NCBI RefSeq assembly: GCF_000364225.2
Contig: NZ_AQFT02000001.1
Coordinates: forward strand, 4,173,501 to 4,237,500
DNA length: 64,000 nucleotides
Direction of reading: 5' to 3'
Source of the DNA: Eubacterium plexicaudatum ASF492
GTDB lineage: Bacteria > Bacillota > Clostridia > Lachnospirales > Lachnospiraceae
The position numbers and the translations under genes were made by a program. Positions 35,430 to 45,511 of this stretch are shown piece by piece. Below the pieces are notes generated by a model. The model made no database searches, had not been told where the DNA came from, and saw only the letters and a list, made by a program, of their open reading frames with translations. Within the stretch, counting starts at the first letter, position 1; every line of letters begins with the position of its first letter.

Positions 35430-38400
35430 TTAATCGTTTACAGCCGCCAGCTTTCCCATGACAATAAAGCGGCTCTTACCTCCGGGCGTACAGGTGGAAA
35501 GGGTCAGCACCTTGTCACTGGAAGTCACCGTAACATCGGTCTCAATGACAGACCGGTCCGCCATTTCAGAAAGCCATGTGGTGTAGGCCCCGTCATCCTT
35601 CCAGCTAAGCCTCCAGGGGGAGGTGTCGCTGCCGGATTCCTCCGGTTTCGCCTCAAATGCGGAGAAAACCTCCATCACATAACCGCCGTCAGGGGTGACA
35701 AGGTACATCTGCGGGTGCCCGTCATAATAGCTCTGTCCGCCATATTCATTCAGCGCGGCGAACATGGAGCCGTCCCGCATGTTGTGGCCGTAGATAATGG
35801 TATTGCGGTCTGAAAAATCCGCCTGATTCTCATAGTCTGCAAACAGGCAGCCCACCTTGTTATAGGTGCCGTCATACAGATGGTGCAGGTAATACTCGTT
35901 ATTGTCTGTCTGCGTTACCGGGTAGTTGATGGCCGTATCGGGAAGGTTGATCCACCCGATGATGTCCGGCCCGTTTTCCCTGAGGGCTTCAAAGTCAACA
36001 ACAGGGAGGACCGCACTGGAATCCTCCCTGCCTGTTTCTTCCTCTGCCCCCGGTTCTTCCGGTTCCCCGGTCCGCCCCGGTATTTCCACATGTTCCGCCA
36101 GCCCGTCATAAGTCCCGGCGCTCTCGGCATACTGGCTGAGGTCGCGGACGATCAGAAACCCGCAGCCAAGAGCCAGCGCCGCACAGAGGAAAAGTACCGC
36201 AATGCAGGCGGTCTTTGCCCTGACGGTATTTCTGCCGTGCTTTCCCTTTTTGAAATAGACCGCAGCAGACAGCCCGCCGCCAATCACAGCCAGCACCAGA
36301 AGCCCGCCATACAGGAAGATGAAATTATCATCCCCGGTCTGCGGAACCGCCTTATATGGATTGGACGGCGTAACAGGGTTGGAAGGTGTTGACGGCGTAT
36401 CCGGTGTTTTCGGTTGCTCTGTCTCCTTCGGGTTTTCAGGCGTTTTCGGTTTCTCCGGTTTTTCATTGAAAAACTGAACCGTTGCGGTTTCGTCTGCCTT
36501 GATCTCCACAGTGGCAGCGTCGGGAATGATATAGTCCCTGCTTGCCCGGTTGGAGATTTCCGTTACGGTATAAATGCCAACGCGCAGCCCTTTGACCTCG
36601 ATCACGCCGGATTCCGGGGAGGTAAAGGTCTCACAGTAGGAGCCGTCCGCATTCTTAACCTCAAAAGCAAACCCATCCTTGCGCCCGTCGCTGGAATCCT
36701 TCGTGATTTTCAGGTTCCCGCGGTACGCCTCATTGGTAAAGCCGCGCCCGGCCTCGCCGTTTTCCACAACGGCCACCTGGCCGTCCTCGGTGATCTCAAA
36801 ATAGTAGGCGTTTTCATCCATCTGGTAGCCCTCCGGCGCCTTGCTTTCTTTTACAAAATAGCCCTTTGCCAGAAGGCCCTCCGCCGTGTGGTAGCCCGCA
36901 TCCGATTCTTTCAGTGTGCCAGCCTTCGTATCTTCGGAATCAAATTCCCCGTTGCCGTTAGTGTCCTCATACAGATCGAATACCGCACCTGAAAGGAAAC
37001 GCAGGAAAGTGTTGTTATCCTTGTCCTTTTTCTCCACGGAAGAAGGCTCGTCTACCGCTTCGGTTTTCATCACCTGCACGCTGCCGCGGATCAGGGTGTT
37101 TTCCACTTTGATTTCAATGCTCTGGCCGTCCACACCGATATAGATATGGTGCTGTTCGGGGCTTACCGTATAAAGCGCCGGGGAAGAAATTTCCTTTACG
37201 ATCCAGTGGCCGTAAGGGATATTCTCAAAAGAAAAGCTGCCATCCTCGGCAGTAGTAACGGTAAGCAGCGCATTTTCCCCGGTAAATTCTTCGGTATCAG
37301 GCTTAAATAATCCCATGACCGCACCGGCCAGCTCCACATCTTCGCCGCCCTCCGGGTCTTCGCCGACTTTCACGCCGTCCACACGCCCGCGCAGCAGGTC
37401 ATTGGGAACCGCCCCGCCCTCATTTACAAGAATCTGCACCAACGCCGCCTCCTGGCCGGCATATTCAAAAACAACCGGATATTCGGTATCAGGGAGGATA
37501 TAAGCGCTGTTTGTGGTGCGCTCCTTCACATAGTAGCTGCCAAAAGGCAGGTCGGAGGCAAAGGAAGCGCCATAGCCACCCGCCCCATCCGGGTCAACGG
37601 AAACCACCTCCAGAAGCCCGCCTGCCGGGATCACGCTGCCGTCAAGGGCCGTCAGGTCTGCGGAAGCATACAGCCCGAAAGAAATGTCTTTGTATTCCTC
37701 GTTCATGCCGAGCCCGAACAGCCCGTCCGTTTCCAGCGCTTTAGACAGGCTTACCGCCACCTTCTGGCGCTCGTCATAGAGGCCAACCGCGGCCTGCGTC
37801 ACTTCCACGGTTTCCCCCGCATAAGTAAGCTCCGCGTATTCCGGCTGGGTGTTTAAGACCATCCCCTCCGGCGCCTGGCGTTCCTCCAGACGGTAGCGGC
37901 CCAGGTACAAAAGCCCGCTCTGTGCCGTTCCATCCTCCCCGGTGGTAAGGTTCTCCACGACGGCATCCTTTGCCGCCCTGAGCGTACCGTCGCCGGTATA
38001 AATATCTTCATCCGCGATCACGTCATAGACTGCGCCCGGAAGCCCCATGACCTCATACACCGGCTGGTACAGGCTGCCGTTCTCCTGGACGGAAGCGAAT
38101 ACCTCGCCGGTCTTGGTAATGGCAAGCTGCCCCTTCTGCGGCATATTGTGCTGTGTGACCGTGACAAGCGCCTCGCTGCCGTCAATGGTAAACGGCACCG
38201 GCTCACTGGAAAGCACATAACCGTAGGGCGCCGCCACCTCATACAATTCATAATCTCCGGTGTGCAGAGGCTCCGGCAGCATCAGCCAGCCTTCATCCGA
38301 AACATAGAAGGTATCAAGGGTTTCCGGGTTCGGGTAGTAGATTTCCTGGCTGACAAGTTCCCCGGTGGACAAATCCCTGATCTGGAAGCCGGTGCCCGTC

Positions 38401-40361
38401 ATCGGGATAATATTGCCGGTCTCTGCGTCGCATTTCTCCACACGCAGCCTTGCGGTAATGGTACGGTTATTCAGGATATAGCTGTAAGTCTGTCCGTTAG
38501 AGGAAACAAAGACCGTAAAATCCGGGATAAATGCCTTCCCTTCCTCGCCGGAAACCTGGTGCACCGTGTAATGTCCGTAGGGGAGCATTTTGGAGGAAGC
38601 GAAGCCGTCCCCGTCCGTGGTGAGCAGGTCACGCTCGCTTTCCTTCGCTGCGTCATAGCTGCCAGCCGCTTTCAGATAGACCTCAAAAACTGCGCCGGCC
38701 TCCGGACGCTCAATGACGCCCTCATTGGGCTCGTCCGTATTTTCATCCCCGGACACATCCGGGTCCAGGTCGTCCGTATGCTTCACAAGCTGGATGTTTC
38801 CGTAAATGACCGTTTCCGTGACCTGGTTCTCGGTGGTGTTCAGCTCCACTTCATAAAGCGTGGGGGAGGCACCCACCTCATAGACCGTATCGTTTAAGAG
38901 GTAGCCGGTGCTCGGCTCAATCTCCCGCACGGTCCAGTTATCGCCGCAGACATAGTACCGGGTCATAAAGCTGCCGTCCGGCCCGGTAGTGTAGGTGTCT
39001 ACCAGCTCGCCGTTGTTATAAATCCCGTAAACTGCCCCTGCAAGGGTGGCGTCGCCCTGGGCGGCGCCGGTATCTGCGTCACTCTTTACCACATGGACAC
39101 GGAATTTTTTCAGGATATTGCTGAAATGCACCGTGGCGGTCTGGCCGCTTTCAATGGTGGCATACTGCGCGGAAGGGGTCACATAGCGGTCCACCGGCAG
39201 CTCCTTCACCAGATAGGTGCCGGGCAGCAGCTTTTCCTTAATCTGCCCGTTTTCCCCGGTAGTGACGGTTTCATCCACCTTGTTCCCCAGGATGTCCGTG
39301 CCGGAGATTTGGAAAGGAATCCCGGACACAATGCCGTCCTCGCTGGTCTTGACAATCTTTGCGGTGCCGTAGGTCTCGGTCTTGATCTTTACAAAGAAGG
39401 AGACCGGGTCGCTGGCGCCGGTCATCATGGTCTGGTAACCCGGCCTCCCCCAGATCAGCATGTCGTTAGCAACCGGAATATCCTTTCGGAATTCAAAGGC
39501 GACAGGGTCCATGATCATGTTCTTGCTGGTGAACGTGTACTTGTTCCCGCTCCTTGTGACGGAAACGCCGCTGCCTTTCAGGGTCTCCAGATCGATTTTC
39601 AGGTTATTGGTGTCCGTGACGGTCAGGGTATAGACTTTTTTCTCCGTGTCCCATTTCAGCTCCAGCTCCGGGGCTTCACTTTTCTTCGTGGAAGTAAAGG
39701 AGGGGACCGTGGAATGGGAGGCGACCTGTGAAAGAATCCAGTTGTAGGCTTTTTCCGCAGGACGTCCGGCAATCACGCTGAAATACTGGTCTGCATTTGC
39801 CTGGCCGTTCCCATGCCGGCTGTAAGGGTCGCTGCGGAGCTGCTGCTGGTATTCCCAGAGGATGATCTGCGTCGCCATTTTATAATCGTCCTCGTTAATG
39901 CCGGACACAGGGAGGGAAGCGCCGGGTTTCCAGCCGTAGATCGCCGTCAGGGTAATGCCCCGGCGTGCTTCTGCCGGAAGGAGGTTTAAGTAATTGCTGT
40001 TCGTACCGCTTTCCGATGTATAGGTATTGTCAGAAGTATTATAGGCAATGCCGCTCTCCACACAATAGACCTGCTGGCTGCTCCCGTCCGAAGCTGTCAG
40101 CATATAATGCCGGTAAGCGCTGCCCCCGGAACTGCTGCGCACATCCATCGTCCCATCAGAATTGTAAACAAGGTAGGTGTAAGGCGCCGGCGCATAATAA
40201 TGCTGCCCGTCGGACCCCACATATTGATCGCCCAGCCAGGAGCTTGCTTTCTGGCCCACGGAGGCGGCAAACGCCTGGGAAGGGGACACCCCGCAGAGGC
40301 ATACCGCGCAGAGCAGGAGCGCCAGAATCCTTTTCAGGCCGTGCTTTTTCATATTTACCAT
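35430..40361 (-). CDS. SpaA-type surface adhesin fused to a class B sortase
   Basis: A 1,643-residue protein. A signal peptide (LKRILALLLCAVCLCGVSPSQAFA) is followed by a domain with VYCVESGIAYN that resembles an internal thioester (TQXA-type) head. About nine SpaA/Cna-B repeats follow (AVFDLYEDTNGNGEFD and similar). Then come a Pro/Thr linker, the sorting-like motif VPQTG, a membrane helix and a basic KKGKHGR. The chain continues without a stop through a second membrane helix into a class B sortase with TIIYGHNM, LTLSTC and SRFIV as the His, Cys and Arg motifs. Substrate and enzyme are normally separate genes. It may mediate cell contact in mating. Confidence 0.88.
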   Translation of the reverse strand: MVNMKKHGLKRILALLLCAVCLCGVSPSQAFAASVGQKASSWLGDQYVGSDGQHYYAPAPYTYLVYNSDGTMDVRSSSGGSAYRHYMLTASDGSSQQVYCVESGIAYNTSDNTYTSESGTNSNYLNLLPAEARRGITLTAIYGWKPGASLPVSGINEDDYKMATQIILWEYQQQLRSDPYSRHGNGQANADQYFSVIAGRPAEKAYNWILSQVASHSTVPSFTSTKKSEAPELELKWDTEKKVYTLTVTDTNNLKIDLETLKGSGVSVTRSGNKYTFTSKNMIMDPVAFEFRKDIPVANDMLIWGRPGYQTMMTGASDPVSFFVKIKTETYGTAKIVKTSEDGIVSGIPFQISGTDILGNKVDETVTTGENGQIKEKLLPGTYLVKELPVDRYVTPSAQYATIESGQTATVHFSNILKKFRVHVVKSDADTGAAQGDATLAGAVYGIYNNGELVDTYTTGPDGSFMTRYYVCGDNWTVREIEPSTGYLLNDTVYEVGASPTLYEVELNTTENQVTETVIYGNIQLVKHTDDLDPDVSGDENTDEPNEGVIERPEAGAVFEVYLKAAGSYDAAKESERDLLTTDGDGFASSKMLPYGHYTVHQVSGEEGKAFIPDFTVFVSSNGQTYSYILNNRTITARLRVEKCDAETGNIIPMTGTGFQIRDLSTGELVSQEIYYPNPETLDTFYVSDEGWLMLPEPLHTGDYELYEVAAPYGYVLSSEPVPFTIDGSEALVTVTQHNMPQKGQLAITKTGEVFASVQENGSLYQPVYEVMGLPGAVYDVIADEDIYTGDGTLRAAKDAVVENLTTGEDGTAQSGLLYLGRYRLEERQAPEGMVLNTQPEYAELTYAGETVEVTQAAVGLYDERQKVAVSLSKALETDGLFGLGMNEEYKDISFGLYASADLTALDGSVIPAGGLLEVVSVDPDGAGGYGASFASDLPFGSYYVKERTTNSAYILPDTEYPVVFEYAGQEAALVQILVNEGGAVPNDLLRGRVDGVKVGEDPEGGEDVELAGAVMGLFKPDTEEFTGENALLTVTTAEDGSFSFENIPYGHWIVKEISSPALYTVSPEQHHIYIGVDGQSIEIKVENTLIRGSVQVMKTEAVDEPSSVEKKDKDNNTFLRFLSGAVFDLYEDTNGNGEFDSEDTKAGTLKESDAGYHTAEGLLAKGYFVKESKAPEGYQMDENAYYFEITEDGQVAVVENGEAGRGFTNEAYRGNLKITKDSSDGRKDGFAFEVKNADGSYCETFTSPESGVIEVKGLRVGIYTVTEISNRASRDYIIPDAATVEIKADETATVQFFNEKPEKPKTPENPKETEQPKTPDTPSTPSNPVTPSNPYKAVPQTGDDNFIFLYGGLLVLAVIGGGLSAAVYFKKGKHGRNTVRAKTACIAVLFLCAALALGCGFLIVRDLSQYAESAGTYDGLAEHVEIPGRTGEPEEPGAEEETGREDSSAVLPVVDFEALRENGPDIIGWINLPDTAINYPVTQTDNNEYYLHHLYDGTYNKVGCLFADYENQADFSDRNTIIYGHNMRDGSMFAALNEYGGQSYYDGHPQMYLVTPDGGYVMEVFSAFEAKPEESGSDTSPWRLSWKDDGAYTTWLSEMADRSVIETDVTVTSSDKVLTLSTCTPGGKSRFIVMGKLAAVND

Positions 40362-40408
40362 AGAAATCCTCGCTTTCTTATATTTGATTGGAATACAAAA
40401 GGACAGCT

Positions 40409-41623
40409 TTACTCGCTGTCCTCCTGTTCATCGTTGATCCTATCCTCAAAATCGTCCTCGGAAAGATATTCCGTCCCGCCGTAAGCCTCGTCCGGGTCAA
40501 AGCCTTCGCCGTACCCGTCATCCTCGAAATCTTCGTCATCCTCTGCCTGCTGTTTCGGACGGACGATCTTCACATAATAGCCAACGCCTCCTGCTGCAAG
40601 CAGGGCAATGATAATAAAGATGACCGTGCCGGCGCTGCCCTTGTCTTTTTTCGGCTGCTCGGCCTGCGCGGGTTCCTCCGTTTCCGCAGGTTTTTCCTTC
40701 CCGGCACAGCCTTTCAGGTCATTCTTGCAGACCGGGCAGGCGGTATCAACTTCCCCGGCTGCGCATTTCTCCGTACAGGTGCAGACATCCTCTGCCGGGA
40801 TCGCACTCATGGTGTCCTCGCTCTTTTCCGCCAGCGCCATCAGGTCAGCCTCGGTAACGCCGTTCAGGAAGTAGACGTTGTTGCCGTCCCGCTTTCCGTC
40901 AATAATCAGATAGAACACATTCCCGTCCTCGGTGGTGATGGTGTAAAACTGTTTATCCCCATCTGCGCCGGTGGCCGTATCTAACACCGTGCCGGTGCCC
41001 TCCGGAGTAAACGCGCCGTCCGGGATAGCGGAAGCGGATTCCGTTTCCTCCTGGGAATCGGGGCTGCCGCCGTTTGTGCCGGAGGCTGTATTACCGCCGC
41101 CATTGGCGCCCGTATTCGTACCTGTATTAGAATCGTTCCCGGAATTGCTGCTGCCGGCATTGCTGTTCCCGGCATTGCTGTTTGTGCTGCCGTGGGAAGC
41201 AGCCTGGGCCTGCACAGGTTTTGCCGCCGTGCCGCCCTGGTTCTGCTGTACCGCGGCAGCAGGTTTTTCCGTGGGTTCCGGTTCCTCATAATAAGGATTC
41301 TCAAACTTCACGGTCTTTGAGCGGTTCCCGGCATAGTCCTGGGCGTACACGCTTACCTGCTTTTCCGTGCCGACATAATCCTTTAAGGTGACGGAAGCCG
41401 CCCCATTGGTTAGGGAATTGATACGGTTCCCGTCCACAAATACCGCCTCCACGCCGGAATTATCGTCGCTGCTTTCTATTTTCAGCGTGTCGCCGTCCAG
41501 GGAAGCCGTAAGTTCGGGCGGCGTGGTATCTTTGTCCCCGGCTGCATAAGCCGTCAGGGGCAAAGATATGGCGCTTATGACAAGCATAAGCGCCAGTAGC
41601 AGAGAGATTTTTTTAGTCCTCAT
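40409..41623 (-). CDS. CD1107-like (DUF4366) exported mobile element protein
   Basis: A 404-residue protein: a signal peptide (KISLLLALMLVISAISLPLTAYA), a Big-like or cadherin-like domain with YAQDYAGNRSKTV, a low-complexity linker of Asn, Ser and Gly (residues ~150-200), a DUF4366 domain with FYTITTEDGNVFYLIIDGKR and a Cys cluster (CTCTEKC...CPVCKNDLKGC), a membrane helix near residue 340 and an acidic cytoplasmic tail. The start chosen follows GGAGGATAAGA. It is probably an envelope part of the mating channel. Confidence 0.8.
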   Translation of the reverse strand: MRTKKISLLLALMLVISAISLPLTAYAAGDKDTTPPELTASLDGDTLKIESSDDNSGVEAVFVDGNRINSLTNGAASVTLKDYVGTEKQVSVYAQDYAGNRSKTVKFENPYYEEPEPTEKPAAAVQQNQGGTAAKPVQAQAASHGSTNSNAGNSNAGSSNSGNDSNTGTNTGANGGGNTASGTNGGSPDSQEETESASAIPDGAFTPEGTGTVLDTATGADGDKQFYTITTEDGNVFYLIIDGKRDGNNVYFLNGVTEADLMALAEKSEDTMSAIPAEDVCTCTEKCAAGEVDTACPVCKNDLKGCAGKEKPAETEEPAQAEQPKKDKGSAGTVIFIIIALLAAGGVGYYVKIVRPKQQAEDDEDFEDDGYGEGFDPDEAYGGTEYLSEDDFEDRINDEQEDSE

Positions 41624-41858
41624 TCTTATCCTCCTGTTTCTGCAGCGGGCCATCCCCGGACGGGGCGGACTGCTGCGATTTCAGAAATTCGGCCAGCTGC
41701 TGGGGTGTCAGATGGAAACTGCGGGCAATCGCCACATAATCGGTATTCTCCAGCTCCGTTTTCTGCTTTTCCAGGTCGCGGAGCTTGGCCTGCATCTCCG
41801 CAATCTTTGTTTTTGTCTTGTCGATCTCTTTCTCCAGTTTCTCAATCTTAGGGTTCAA
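41613..41858 (-). CDS. DUF4315 protein
   Basis: An 81-residue protein with a coiled coil (MNPKIEKLEKEIDKTKTKI, LRDLEKQKTELENTDYVAIA) followed by LTPQQLAEFL. This is the DUF4315 pattern, found beside CD1107-type genes. It overlaps the next gene by 11 bases. Function unknown. Confidence 0.82.
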   Translation of the reverse strand: MNPKIEKLEKEIDKTKTKIAEMQAKLRDLEKQKTELENTDYVAIARSFHLTPQQLAEFLKSQQSAPSGDGPLQKQEDKNED

Positions 41859-42197
41859 TTTATTACCTCCAATCTGTCTTTTTGCAAAACAGTTTGATAA
41901 TAATAAGCTCCATAATTACAATTAAGTTTGATAATTTACTCCAAAACTTAATATCACGAAGCCATGTTGCAGAAAAGCAAAGAAGCATAATAAGAACCAT
42001 GCTCCTTTAAGTGCCACGAAATCTCCGTTTGTATCAACTTTAATTGTCATTTTCTTTGAGTTTTATCAATCATAATTGTCAATTTCTTTGTGAAGCCATT
42101 TTTATCAAACAAAGTTGTAAATTATCAATCTTTATTGCAAAATTATCAATCTTTATTGCAAAATTATCAAACTTAATTGTCACTGGACACCAATCTG
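41859..42197. repeat. A+T-rich intergenic region with tandem and dispersed repeats
   Basis: No gene. A 21-base unit (AAATTATCAATCTTTATTGC) occurs at 42119-42138 and 42139-42159 and in partial form at 42160-42175. A second motif, TAATTGTCAnTTTCTTTG, occurs at 42041 and 42073, and AATTGTCA recurs at 42174. The region is much richer in A+T than its neighbours. It may bind a regulator, act as an iteron-like site or reflect insertion of foreign DNA. Confidence 0.5.
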
Positions 42198-43104
42198 TCA
42201 GGGCAGACGCCCGAATGTATAAAAATGCTGCTGCCAGTAGCTTGTGTTGATATTTGCGTAGGAGATCGGGTCCCCGCAGTGGATCATCATCCCGTTGCCC
42301 ACATAGATTCCCACATGGCTTGCGCCGCTGGTATTGTAGGTGCTCTGGAAGAATATCAGGTCGCCGGGCCTTGCATCCGCGCTTGATACAGGCGTGCACA
42401 CGCCTAAAAGCCCGTCTGCGGTAAGCCGTCCGAAGTTCCAGCCCACGCCGCAATGGTTGACTACCCAGGAAACATAGCCGGAACAGTCAAAGGAAGTGGA
42501 AGGGCTTGCGCCTCCCCATACATACGGATAGCCTAAATACTTTTCGGCCTCCGCGAGCATGGCGGCAAATTTTTCATCTGCAAGGGCCTCCGGCGGGACG
42601 TCATAGTCAAAATAGTTCCCTCCGCCGCCTGCGCCTGCCTCCGGCAAATGCCGCTCGCTGGTATCGCCGGTATCGGCAAAATACAAAGGGTTCATATACT
42701 GGCCGTCAACCAGCACCTCCAGGTGCAGGTGCGGCCCGGTGGAATTTCCAGTGCTGCCGACCTTCGCGATCACATCCCCGGCCTTTACCTCCTGTCCGGC
42801 AGATACAAGAATCTGTGAACAGTGGCCGTATTTGGTGGTGAGGGAGTGCCCCTCATAAGCCTCGCCCTCAATGGCAACGCACAGGCCGTATCCGCCGGCT
42901 TCACCGGCCAGCGTGACCGTGCCGTCATGCCCGGCTAAAATCTCCGTGCCCTGGGGCATCCCGATGTCAACGCCGGTATGGTAGTTCTTTCCCCCGCTGA
43001 TCGGGTGTACCCGGTAGCCGTAATAGCTGGTGACATAGGGCAGCCAGTTCGTGCCAAATACATTTTTTACATACTGCCTGTTGCCTTTGGTCTGCAATAA
43101 AATC
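42198..43104 (-). pseudogene. CD1108-type cell-wall hydrolase, C-terminal part (gene split by IS66)
   Basis: This part carries a peptidase M23 domain (NYHTGVDIG, then HLHLEV as zinc ligands) and an NlpC/P60 domain (FDCSGYVSW with the catalytic Cys, HVGIYVGNG with the His). It belongs to the gene whose N-terminal part lies at 46057-48121. IS66 entered just before MQTKGNRQYVKNVFG. The enzyme cuts peptidoglycan so that the mating channel can cross the wall. An ATA or ATG inside could still start the fragment (M at 43097), but it would lack the membrane anchor. Confidence 0.88.
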
Positions 43105-43159
43105 GTAAGCGATGAACAACCTACCGTTCCCCTGATGATATGTTTAGGTGTAAAATAGT

Positions 43160-44872
43160 TTATAGCGGCAGCTGAGGCTTGTTTTCAGGTGTTATCGTTT
43201 CAACATCAATCAGCCCTGTACAGTGTTCTTTGATAAAACTGCTCCATGGAAGAAGTATTTCAACCGCAGCAGGATCATCTTTATGATCGGGCATATACAG
43301 CAGCAGGATATAAAGATACTGGAATACATTTAACTTATTGGCCTTTGCAGTTTCTATCATGCTGTAAACAAGCGCACCTGCTTTAGCACCCGCAACGGAT
43401 GTATGGAACAGGGAATTTTTCCTTCCGATGGCATAAGATTTTGCACGCCGCTCCGCTGCATTGTTTGACAATTCGCATCTGCCGTCCAACAGATAGCTCT
43501 GCAGCGTTTCTCTGTGGTTTATCGCGTAATTGACAGCTTTTTCCAGCTTGCTGCCGCCGAGCGGCTTTAGTGTTTCGACCCATGCCCAGAACTTTTCCCA
43601 GACAGGCGGCTCCTTTTCCAGGCGTTTTGCTTTCCGCAGGTCCGGTTCCATGCCTTTGAGCCCTTTTTCAATGAAAAAGAGCTTGTTGAAGAACATGAGC
43701 CCGATTTCAGCCGGGATTATGCTTTTCATTTGTTCCGGGCCTGGAAGCGGGATGTCTTTTACTTCCGTTTCTGAATTTATGTCCAGCAGTTTCAACTGCT
43801 TCTGCCGCTCTGTCGGGAGGGCTTCGTAAAACTTCCTGCGGCAGTGTGCGCAGCACACAGCGAGTATTACATCTTCTACCTTGTTATAGCCGCTGTACCC
43901 GTCGCACTGTACGATGCCGGAAAATCCATCCAGGAATGCCTTTGGAAAATCCCCGCTGCGCCCCGCCTGGTATTCGTAAAGCACGATCGGCGGCAGGCCA
44001 TCGCTTCCGCTTAAATACAGCCACATATACGAAGTGGATTCTGCGGCCCTCCCTTTTTCACGCAGCACCTGGCATGTGGTTTCATCCGCATGGATGACCC
44101 CTCTCTGCAGGAGGAGTCCATGCAGACGGTCATATACCGGCTGGAAATATTCCAGGGCGCATCTGATATACCAGTTCGCCATGGTCTCACGAGGCAGTTT
44201 CAGGCCAAGCTGGGCCATGCAGGCTTCCTGGCGGTAGTATGGGACACTTGCAAAGCTTTTATCAAACATGACATATGCTACAGCAGACGGCGATGCCGGG
44301 CTGTGCGGCAGCAAAGGCGCAGGCGTTTGCGCCTGTACGATCGTCCCGTCACCGTCCTTACGGCATTCCGGACAGATCAGCTCCTCCTGCATATAACGGA
44401 CACGTTCCACTTTTGCCGGGGTTATGCGCAGCTCTGTGCGGACTTCCTTACGCCCGAGCGGCATCATTTCCGCATTGCAGTACGGACAGCGGCGGTCTTT
44501 GTCCGGGACAGGTATAACGACATCACGGACAGGGATGTCTGCATAGCGTTCATCCCTTGTTGTTTTTTTCTTTTTTGCCCGTGTGTGTTCTTTTACCGTT
44601 GTTTTTGAGGCTGGATCTTCTGTTTCCACTGCGGCATCGGCCTGGGAGGTTTTTGTTTTTTCGCTTTTTGTTCCGAACAGCTGGCGCTTGAATTCTTCAA
44701 GCGTCTCCTCCAGGCCGGCCTTCAAAAGACGCAGGTCATCCACAAGGGAGCGCAGGTCCGCGATCGTCTGTTCCTGTTCCAGGATGCGTGCATCCTGGGA
44801 CAGTATATGCGCTTTCATCTGTTCCACCATTTCTTCCAACAGCCGTGTGTATTCTTCATTATCAGCCGGCAT
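43160..44872 (-). CDS. tnpC: IS66 transposase TnpC
   Basis: A 570-residue IS66 transposase: an N-terminal leucine-zipper-like helix (LEEMVEQMKAHILSQDARIL), a zinc finger (CPYCNAEMMPL...CPEC), and the DDE core with HADETTCQVL, VQCDGYSGYNKV and NAAERRAKSYAIGRKN. The ATG at 44872 follows GGAGGGGCGCAT; the longer frame has no ribosome site. It appears intact. Confidence 0.93.
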   Translation of the reverse strand: MPADNEEYTRLLEEMVEQMKAHILSQDARILEQEQTIADLRSLVDDLRLLKAGLEETLEEFKRQLFGTKSEKTKTSQADAAVETEDPASKTTVKEHTRAKKKKTTRDERYADIPVRDVVIPVPDKDRRCPYCNAEMMPLGRKEVRTELRITPAKVERVRYMQEELICPECRKDGDGTIVQAQTPAPLLPHSPASPSAVAYVMFDKSFASVPYYRQEACMAQLGLKLPRETMANWYIRCALEYFQPVYDRLHGLLLQRGVIHADETTCQVLREKGRAAESTSYMWLYLSGSDGLPPIVLYEYQAGRSGDFPKAFLDGFSGIVQCDGYSGYNKVEDVILAVCCAHCRRKFYEALPTERQKQLKLLDINSETEVKDIPLPGPEQMKSIIPAEIGLMFFNKLFFIEKGLKGMEPDLRKAKRLEKEPPVWEKFWAWVETLKPLGGSKLEKAVNYAINHRETLQSYLLDGRCELSNNAAERRAKSYAIGRKNSLFHTSVAGAKAGALVYSMIETAKANKLNVFQYLYILLLYMPDHKDDPAAVEILLPWSSFIKEHCTGLIDVETITPENKPQLPL

Positions 44873-45157
44873 ATGCGCCCCTCCGTATTTCTTTCTGCTT
44901 ATATTATAAATTATAAAGAAATGCGGGGGTGAAATCAAACCGTCCATAACTGCATGATAAGCAGTTTGACGGATTGGAAAATGGTGAAAAAACTTCTAAA
45001 TGCTGTTTTTAAGGCAGTTTGTCCACAGTATTCCGAGGGCAGGGCAGCGGCATATGCGGACAGCCCGCCCGAAAAAATCCGGCAGCGTGGATAACTTTCA
45101 AAACGGCGCCAGCCGCCGGAAAATAAATTTTTAAATTTCATCATAATGCACAAAAGG

Positions 45158-45511
45158 TCAGAAATCTTTCCTGCCGGAAGGCTGCACTGCATTCGGCTGG
45201 CAGATGGAGAGTCCTTCCAAAAGCCAGCGCAGCTGCTGGCGGGTGAGCAGCCTGACTTCTTTCGCATCGCGCGGCCACTGGAACTTTCCATTATCCAGCC
45301 GTTTCGTGCAGAGCACAAATCCCGTCTGGTCAAAGTACAGAGCCTTGAGCGTATTTCTTTTTCTGCCACAGAACAGGTACAGTGCATCTGCATAAGGATC
45401 CATCTGGTAAGTGTCGCGGATAAGGGCCATAAGGCCGTCGAAGCTGCGCCGCATATCCGTGCGCCCGGTGACGATATAAACTTTTGTATCACCGGACAAT
45501 GCGCCTAACAC
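45158..45511 (-). CDS. tnpB: IS66 accessory protein TnpB
   Basis: A 117-residue IS66 Orf2 protein with VYIVTGRTDMRRSFDGLMAL, LYLFCGRKRNTLKALYFDQTG and FQWP, the family hallmarks. The GTG start overlaps the end of tnpA. It is needed for IS66 transposition; its exact activity is unknown. Confidence 0.9.
   Translation of the reverse strand: MLGALSGDTKVYIVTGRTDMRRSFDGLMALIRDTYQMDPYADALYLFCGRKRNTLKALYFDQTGFVLCTKRLDNGKFQWPRDAKEVRLLTRQQLRWLLEGLSICQPNAVQPSGRKDF

Noticed and set aside
35163..39731. Several long plus-strand ORFs opposite the adhesin gene
   Set aside because: They are antisense shadows of a G+C-rich reading frame, without ribosome sites or family motifs.
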